A DNA stretch of 64,000 bases from Thiomonas intermedia. Its GTDB lineage: Bacteria; Pseudomonadota; Gammaproteobacteria; Burkholderiales; Burkholderiaceae_C. The stretch is taken from contig NZ_CP020046.1 of the NCBI RefSeq assembly GCF_002028405.1, positions 1,302,001 through 1,366,000 of the forward strand, written 5' to 3'. The notes under the pieces are model-generated. The model did not search any database, was not told the origin of the DNA, and saw nothing but the letters and a program-made list of their open reading frames with translations. Numbering within the stretch: the stretch's first letter is position 1; every line of letters starts with the position of its first letter. Both the position numbers and the translations under genes were made by a program. Shown here piece after piece: positions 59,909-64,000 of the stretch.

Positions 59909-60913
59909 TCAGTTTGCGCTCTGTCCACTGTCCGGTGCAGCCGCCAACCAGGGGGGCACACGCTGGATGCGCACCACCTGCGAGAACACGCCGGCGCGCT
60001 GAATCAGCGCGCGCTCGGCATATTCCAGCTTGTCGATGCGTACCCGGGCGATGGCTTCAAAGTAACCGGTCGCCACGCTGACCAGTTGTGGATTGACGGT
60101 CGTGCCCTGCGGCAGCGCCGAGGTGATGTCGGCCAGATTGCGGAAGTAGGCGCGCTTGCGGGCCTCGACGAGCGCCTGCGCGGCGTCGGCATCCACCCCG
60201 AGCACGGCGGCCAGAACCATGGGGCTGGCCGTGTTGGCATTGACCGGGGTGGCCTGCGGCAGCAGGGTGACCACGGGGGCGAGCCTGGGCAGGGCCTCGG
60301 CCACGGTGGTGCCCAGACGGGCCAGATCCTGCAGTTGCTGCAAGGGAAGTGGCGAATTTGCAACATTGCTCTGACTTGCCGCCCCGACGGGGTTGCTGGC
60401 CGCGACCCCGTTGGCGATGTCCGCCGCTACGCCAGCCGGCAGTTGCAGCGCGGCGCACAGGCGCTGGAAGGCCAGCAGGGCCTGCGGATCGACGGTTCCC
60501 GCCGGCGCGAGGTCGCGCAGATTGAAGCGGCTTTGCGCGTCTTCGATGCGCCCTTCGAGCCAGGCGTCGGGCAGGCCGGCGCTGTCCTGGCCGCGCGCGG
60601 CCAGAAACGTCGACAGCCGCGCTTCGGCCAGCGGAACCGACCAGGGTTCGCCGAGGTAGTCGGCCGTGGAGGTGTTGGCGTCCTCGCGCAGAATCAGCCG
60701 TGCCCAGTCGATCGAGCCACGCAAAATCCACCGCGCCTGGGTTTGTTCACGCGCTGTCTGTTCGCGCGCAATGGCGCTCCACTGGCCCCAGAACATCCCC
60801 GAGACCATCACGGCGGCCAGGGCGGCGATCAGCATGGCGGTGATGAGGGCCGCGCCCCGCTGACGCCCGTTGCGCAGCGCCACCGATTGCCGGCGAGCGG
60901 GCGGCGCGTTCAT
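59909..60913 (-). CDS. gspK: Type II secretion minor pseudopilin GspK
   Basis: 334-residue tip pseudopilin. The N-terminal prepilin-like segment GRQRGAALITAMLIAALAAVMVSGMFW replaces the usual GFTLIE with GAALITA, as is normal in GspK. The large periplasmic domain includes the SRFNLRDL motif and the calcium-/helix-hairpin region VNANTASPMVLAAVLGVDADAAQALVEARK. ATG 60913 overlaps the gspJ stop (ATGA). It caps the pseudopilus with GspI and GspJ. Confidence 0.93.
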   Translation of the reverse strand: MNAPPARRQSVALRNGRQRGAALITAMLIAALAAVMVSGMFWGQWSAIAREQTAREQTQARWILRGSIDWARLILREDANTSTADYLGEPWSVPLAEARLSTFLAARGQDSAGLPDAWLEGRIEDAQSRFNLRDLAPAGTVDPQALLAFQRLCAALQLPAGVAADIANGVAASNPVGAASQSNVANSPLPLQQLQDLARLGTTVAEALPRLAPVVTLLPQATPVNANTASPMVLAAVLGVDADAAQALVEARKRAYFRNLADITSALPQGTTVNPQLVSVATGYFEAIARVRIDKLEYAERALIQRAGVFSQVVRIQRVPPWLAAAPDSGQSAN

Positions 60914-61674
60914 TCGTGGTCGTCCAGCAGAAAGTCGCGCTGCAGTTCGCCGGTGAGCGGCGGTTCGCTCAACTGCAGCCGCAGCCGCACCGCGGCCGGG
61001 GTGACGGTGTTGGAGGCCAGGGTGATGATGGTGGTCGCGGCCGCGCTGGCCGGGGCGATCGGGGTGTTGCCCGTGGCGTTGGCGTTGGCGGCCGTGCCCG
61101 GGTTGACCCAGGCGCCAGACTGCTGCAGCAGGCCAATGCCGGCATAGCGGTAGAACTGGATCTGCATGTCCGCCACCCCGGGCAGGATGGTCAGCAGCGG
61201 CGCGGCAGGGTTCTGCAGCGCCGACTGCAGCACAGCCCGGTTGTCGGTGGGCGTGCTGGCGCTGCGTTTGAGCGCCCCGCCCTGCACCGTCCAACGCACC
61301 ACCTGCAGATCACCGGCCTGGGGCGGCAGCCCGATCTGCGCGCCCATATCGGCGCGCAGATCGCCCCCTAGAGGCTGAGCGGGACGCCGCACGATGAACA
61401 GATTGCCGCCGATCACGCTCACCGCGGGCAACCCTGCGCCTTGCGCCACGGCATGGCGCAGGTCGTCGCCGAGCTGCTGCAGACCGTCGGCCAGACGCGA
61501 ACTTGCGGTGAAGGCGCTGCTGGCCTCGTCACGGCTGCGCGCCACCGCATCGAGTCCGCGCCAGCCCAGCGCCGCCACGACGGCGAGAATGGTGACGGCC
61601 ACCAAGAGTTCGATCAGCGTGAACCCGGCACGGCGGCGCCGCGCGGCGTGGGCAGAGTCGGACGGCGAGCGCAT
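60910..61674 (-). CDS. gspJ: Type II secretion minor pseudopilin GspJ
   Basis: 254 residues. A short basic leader ending RRRAG precedes FTLIELLVAVTILAVVAALGWRGLDAV, with the prepilin peptidase site before Phe and the essential Glu at +5. Later QIQFYRYAGIG and the C-terminal VRLRLQLSEPPLTGELQRDFLL fit GspJ. A loop rich in Ala/Asn/Thr near 195-215 is longer than usual. Coupled to gspK downstream and directly adjacent to the gspI stop. Confidence 0.94.
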   Translation of the reverse strand: MRSPSDSAHAARRRRAGFTLIELLVAVTILAVVAALGWRGLDAVARSRDEASSAFTASSRLADGLQQLGDDLRHAVAQGAGLPAVSVIGGNLFIVRRPAQPLGGDLRADMGAQIGLPPQAGDLQVVRWTVQGGALKRSASTPTDNRAVLQSALQNPAAPLLTILPGVADMQIQFYRYAGIGLLQQSGAWVNPGTAANANATGNTPIAPASAAATTIITLASNTVTPAAVRLRLQLSEPPLTGELQRDFLLDDHE

Positions 61675-62037
61675 CTACAGATTTCCGATGATGGTGACCA
61701 CCTGCCAGGCGCTCCAGCCGCTGGCATCGAGCACGTTGACCTGAACCCGCCTGAAGTTCGGATTGGGCGTGGGCATGACATCGACCGCCACGGTGAACGG
61801 CACATTCGCCTGGGTGCAGGATTGCGTGCTCTGGCCCACCGAGAGAAACGTCTTGCTCAGGCGCTGATCGACCAGGAAATCCTGCGCGCACTGCTCGGCC
61901 AGCACCGTAAGCCGGTAACGCTGCGCGTTGTCGCTCACACTGCCCGCCGCCCGCATGGCGGCGAGCAGCGCAATGGCCACCACCGCCAGCGCCACCAGAA
62001 CTTCGAGCAGGGTGAACCCACGGGAGGTTGCCCCCAC
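61675..62037 (-). CDS. gspI: Type II secretion minor pseudopilin GspI, repeat-derived start
   Basis: About 120 residues. The prepilin motif RGFTLLEVLVALAVVAIALLAAMRAAG is followed by a small GspI domain with LTVLAEQCAQDFLVDQRLS and a Cys pair (EQCAQ, QSCTQ). No ATG lies near the motif. The closest start is GTG 62037 (giving a 6-residue leader), and this GTG lies inside the first unit of the tandem repeat that fills 62028-62248. The frame is open much further up, through all repeat copies, so a longer leader cannot be ruled out. No clear ribosome site is seen. Confidence 0.85.
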   Translation of the reverse strand: MGATSRGFTLLEVLVALAVVAIALLAAMRAAGSVSDNAQRYRLTVLAEQCAQDFLVDQRLSKTFLSVGQSTQSCTQANVPFTVAVDVMPTPNPNFRRVQVNVLDASGWSAWQVVTIIGNL

Positions 62038-62248
62038 GCTTGCCGCTGACGCGGCGGCGCTGCCCCCGAGGGGGCTGGCCCAGCCTTGGGGCGGCCCGGC
62101 GGCCGGGCCGTTGCCCCCACACTTGCCGCTGGCGCGGCGGCGCTGCCCCCCGAGGGGGCTGGCCCAGCCTTGGGGCGGCCCGGCGGCCGGGCCGTTGCCC
62201 CCACACCTGCCGCTGGCGCAGCGGCGCTGCCCCCCGAGGGGGCCATCG
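62028..62248. repeat. Tandem ~84-bp GC-rich repeat at the gspH-gspI junction
   Basis: Units begin at about 62028, 62111 and 62195 (third partial), each starting TTGCCCCCAC and containing CCCCCGAGGGGG and TTGGGGCGGCCCGGCGGCC. The period (83-84) keeps the minus-strand frame open. The sequence is followed by the unrelated palindromic repeat at 62251. The two families together occupy the whole 364-bp gap between gspH and gspI. Confidence 0.9.
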
Positions 62249-62250
62249 CC

Positions 62251-62327
62251 ACCCCGGCCCTCCCCATAGGCGGGGAGGGCGTGATCACTCCTCCCCCACC
62301 TCGTGGGGGAGGTTGGGAGGGGGAGAA
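62251..62327. repeat. GC-rich palindromic repeat near gspH 3' end
   Basis: Two inverted pairs: CCCTCCCC..GGGGAGGG (about 62259-62279) and CCTCCCCCACCTCGTGGGGGAGG (about 62290-62312) with tail TTGGGAGGGGG. It is the same family as at 2901, 10374 and 22477. The remaining sequence to 62401 shows no gene. Confidence 0.85.
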
Positions 62328-62401
62328 ACCCGTCTTCGGGCGGCCCGGCGACGGGGCCGACGCCCTCAATGAGCGCGCTGGAACGCGAAGGGGCCCGCGC
62401 G

Positions 62402-63037
62402 TCATGATCGGCTGCGGCTGACGACGAAGGGCGCGAAGCCGTCGGACTGAATGCGGTCGCGCTCGGCGCCATCGGACAGCACGATCTCGATCGGGCCGCC
62501 CACCGGCTCGGAGCCGAACAGCAGCCAGCTCGGCGGCGTACCCAGACTGCGCACCCCGCCCTCGCGCAGATGCACCGTCACCATTCCTGCGGAATAGGCC
62601 GCCTCGCGCGGCTGGCCGCCCAGCGCACTGCGCCAATCCTGAGGCGCGACGTCATGCTCGCCGCCCAGCCATGGCCACAGGCGCGGACGCAGCAAATCGG
62701 AATCCACCGGCTCCCAGCCCTGCGGCCCGATCTGCACGAAGGCATAGCCCGTCGGCCCGCTGGCCCAGGCCAGGGGCACGCCGGTCTCCGCCGCATGTTG
62801 ACGGGCCGCGTCGAACAGGGCCGAGAGTCGCTGCGCTTCGCGCTGCATCTGCGCATTCTCGGAGGGTGGCAGGGCAAACGCCGCCAGCGCGGTGACCATC
62901 CCGACGATGATCAGCGCCACCAGCATCTCCAGCAAAGTGAATCCCCTGGAAGGCCCCCACCGCGCTTGTCGCCAACGCGGCGGCGCCAGCCCGAAGACGC
63001 CGTTGCTGGACTTACTGCCAGCTTCCGATGTCGGCAT
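62402..63037 (-). CDS. gspH: Type II secretion minor pseudopilin GspH
   Basis: 211 residues. A long leader (about 36 residues) ends WGPSRG before [25 protein letters not shown], the prepilin motif with Glu +5. A GspH domain follows: [25 protein letters not shown] and [15 protein letters not shown]. Start ATG 63037 (MPTSEAGSK) has GGAGAGG upstream and overlaps the gspG stop by 26 bases. The leader is encoded by sequence resembling the tandem repeat found at gspI (CCCCCACCGCGCTTGTCGCC and on, about 62954-62999). Confidence 0.92.
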   Translation of the reverse strand: MPTSEAGSKSSNGVFGLAPPRWRQARWGPSRGFTLLEMLVALIIVGMVTALAAFALPPSENAQMQREAQRLSALFDAARQHAAETGVPLAWASGPTGYAFVQIGPQGWEPVDSDLLRPRLWPWLGGEHDVAPQDWRSALGGQPREAAYSAGMVTVHLREGGVRSLGTPPSWLLFGSEPVGGPIEIVLSDGAERDRIQSDGFAPFVVSRSRS

Positions 63038-63473
63038 TGGCCCCCTCTCCGCCGGGTTTGCCGTCTGCGCCATAGCTGAACACGTCCACCGGGCCCTTCA
63101 CGCCCGGATTGAGGTACTCATACGCGTTGCCCCAAGGATCGGTCGGGAGTTTTTCGAGGTAGGGCTTCCAGTTGTTCGGGATCGGGGGGGTGGTCGGCTT
63201 GACCACCAGCGCCTGCAAACCCTGCTGCTGGCTGGGATAGATGCCGTTGTCGAGCTTGTACAGCTTGAGCGCCTGCATCAGGGTGGCGATATCCGTCTTG
63301 GCGGCGGTCTGACGCGCCTCGTCGGTGCGGCCCATGATGTTGGGCACGATGAGCGCGGCCAGCACCCCCATGATGACCAGGACCACCATGAGCTCGATCA
63401 AGGTGAACCCCCTGGCCTTGCGCAGGGCAGCGTGCCCGGGGGGCGCGGCAAGAACCATCAAACCATCCTTCAT
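63012..63473 (-). CDS. gspG: Type II secretion major pseudopilin GspG
   Basis: 153-residue major pseudopilin forming the pseudopilus shaft. The leader ends RKARG before [27 protein letters not shown], the classic motif. The GspG domain has [31 protein letters not shown], the [13 protein letters not shown] loop and the calcium-site region [23 protein letters not shown], all canonical. ATG 63473 has AAGGTGA six bases upstream. First minus-strand gene of the gsp cluster, divergent from gspC. Confidence 0.97.
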   Translation of the reverse strand: MKDGLMVLAAPPGHAALRKARGFTLIELMVVLVIMGVLAALIVPNIMGRTDEARQTAAKTDIATLMQALKLYKLDNGIYPSQQQGLQALVVKPTTPPIPNNWKPYLEKLPTDPWGNAYEYLNPGVKGPVDVFSYGADGKPGGEGANADIGSWQ

Positions 63474-63518
63474 CGACTTCACCTTTCGAGACACGCCGGG
63501 CCATGTCCGGCCATTTTC

Positions 63519-63560
63519 ATCCCCTCGGGGGATGCCGCCGCCATGGGGCCGCCCGGGAAC
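63519..63560. repeat. Diverged repeat copy between gspG and gspC
   Basis: CCCCTCGGGGG followed by GCCGCCGCCATGGGGCCGCCCGGG has the same word order (CCCCCGAGGGGG ... TTGGGGCGGCCCGG) as the tandem unit at gspH/gspI. It lies in the divergent promoter region of gspG and gspC (63474-63587). No clear promoter was identified there. Confidence 0.5.
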
Positions 63561-63587
63561 GCGCGCTGAGCGGATAATAAAGGCCTC

Positions 63588-64000
63588 ATGTTGCGAACCT
63601 CGATCCCATTCCCCGCCATGAACAGTGCCTCTGCGCACCGCAGTCGGCAGGTGGCCCTGATGCTCGGCGTCCTGCTGGCGTTCGCCTGCGCGGCGCTTGC
63701 CGTCACCTGGGTGTTGCGACTGGTGGCGTCGCCGCAGACGGTTCCGGCCGGTGCGCAGCTCATCGGCGCGCTCTCGCCCGAACAGGCCGCGCGGCAGGCG
63801 GCAAGGCTGTTCGGCGCCGAACCGGTGGGCGCGGCCAGTGCCGCCCCGTCCGCGCCGAGCAGGTTTCGTCTGTACGGCGTGATTGCCGGAGGTGACAGCG
63901 GCTCGGCGCTGATCGGCGTCGATGGCAAACCGCCTCGCGCCGTCCGCGTGGGCGACCCCGTCGCACCTGGCATCGTGCTGCACGCCACCGGCTACAAAAT
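63588..64000 (+). CDS. gspC: Type II secretion protein GspC, N-terminal part (cut by window edge)
   Basis: The frame is open from ATG 63588 to the window end, with [11 protein letters not shown] (ATG 63618) as an alternative start. One membrane helix ([22 protein letters not shown]) is followed by [19 protein letters not shown] and the HR domain [39 protein letters not shown], the hallmark of GspC, which connects the inner platform to the GspD secretin. It is transcribed away from gspGHIJKLMNDEF. The C-terminus (PDZ or coiled coil) is outside the window. Confidence 0.93.
   Translation, partial: MLRTSIPFPAMNSASAHRSRQVALMLGVLLAFACAALAVTWVLRLVASPQTVPAGAQLIGALSPEQAARQAARLFGAEPVGAASAAPSAPSRFRLYGVIAGGDSGSALIGVDGKPPRAVRVGDPVAPGIVLHATGYK

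Noticed and set aside
60914-61294. Upstream extension of gspK
   Set aside because: It overlaps gspJ entirely, and the ATGA overlap at 60910-60913 gives a proper prepilin start.
62028-62327. Possible CRISPR-like array at gspH/gspI
   Set aside because: Units are contiguous tandem copies without unique spacers, and the second part is a different palindromic family.

Overview
The window is GC-rich bacterial chromosome with densely packed genes. Gene content and protein style point to a betaproteobacterium of the Burkholderiales, most likely Thiomonas or a close relative. This assignment is inferred from recognised families and gene order; no database search was run.

Layout. 1-540 holds the end of katG, a possible 27-codon ORF and a terminator. 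536-8699 (minus strand) is a nickel urease locus: ureA, ureJ, ureB, ureC, then ureE, ureF, ureG and a NiCoT-type nickel permease. A plus-strand gene for a degenerate-GGDEF/EAL protein splits it in two. No ureD is visible. 9045-14946 (plus strand) is the urea ABC transporter operon urtABCDE, with a consensus sigma-54 promoter in front of it. 14950-16335 is a scar region: a decayed tyrosine-recombinase fragment, a small cation diffusion facilitator and about 490 bp without a clear gene. 16336-26956 is a mixed set: ArnT-like glycosyltransferase, LiuR-like MerR regulator with a palindromic operator beside a metallo-beta-lactamase-fold gene, patatin, CorA, an NTF2-like protein, DgkA, a glycosyltransferase with a UDP-diacylglucosamine hydrolase-like phosphoesterase, and a CYTH-CHAD protein.

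27168-31478 is a Fur-box-preceded iron uptake operon, efeU-efeO-efeB-efeM. 31481-39624 carries housekeeping and envelope genes: rpoN, lptB, lptA, dsbA, a SPOR protein, argS, a PsiF-repeat protein and rlpA. 39729-47024 is a complete F1Fo ATP synthase operon (atpIBEFHAGDC). 47319-51639 carries a CopD-like membrane protein, waaF, a zinc-finger protein, ilvE, tpx and a 5'-nucleotidase. 51644-64000 is a type II secretion locus: gspG-H-I-J-K-L-M-N-D-E-F on the minus strand, with gspC starting divergently and running off the right edge.

How the genes fit together. UrtABCDE would import urea and urease would hydrolyse it to ammonia and CO2. The nickel permease, UreE and UreJ would supply nickel to the enzyme. 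The sigma-54 promoter suggests nitrogen control of urea import, and rpoN itself lies in the window. The type II secretion genes form a near-complete envelope-spanning secreton; the prepilin peptidase gspO is not seen.

A notable layer is a set of GC-rich palindromic or tandem repeats at gene junctions (ureE/ureF, urtA/urtB, urtC/urtD, upstream of dgkA, gspL/gspM, gspH/gspI, gspG/gspC). At gspI the repeat appears to supply the start codon. No rRNA, tRNA, CRISPR array or complete insertion sequence was recognised.
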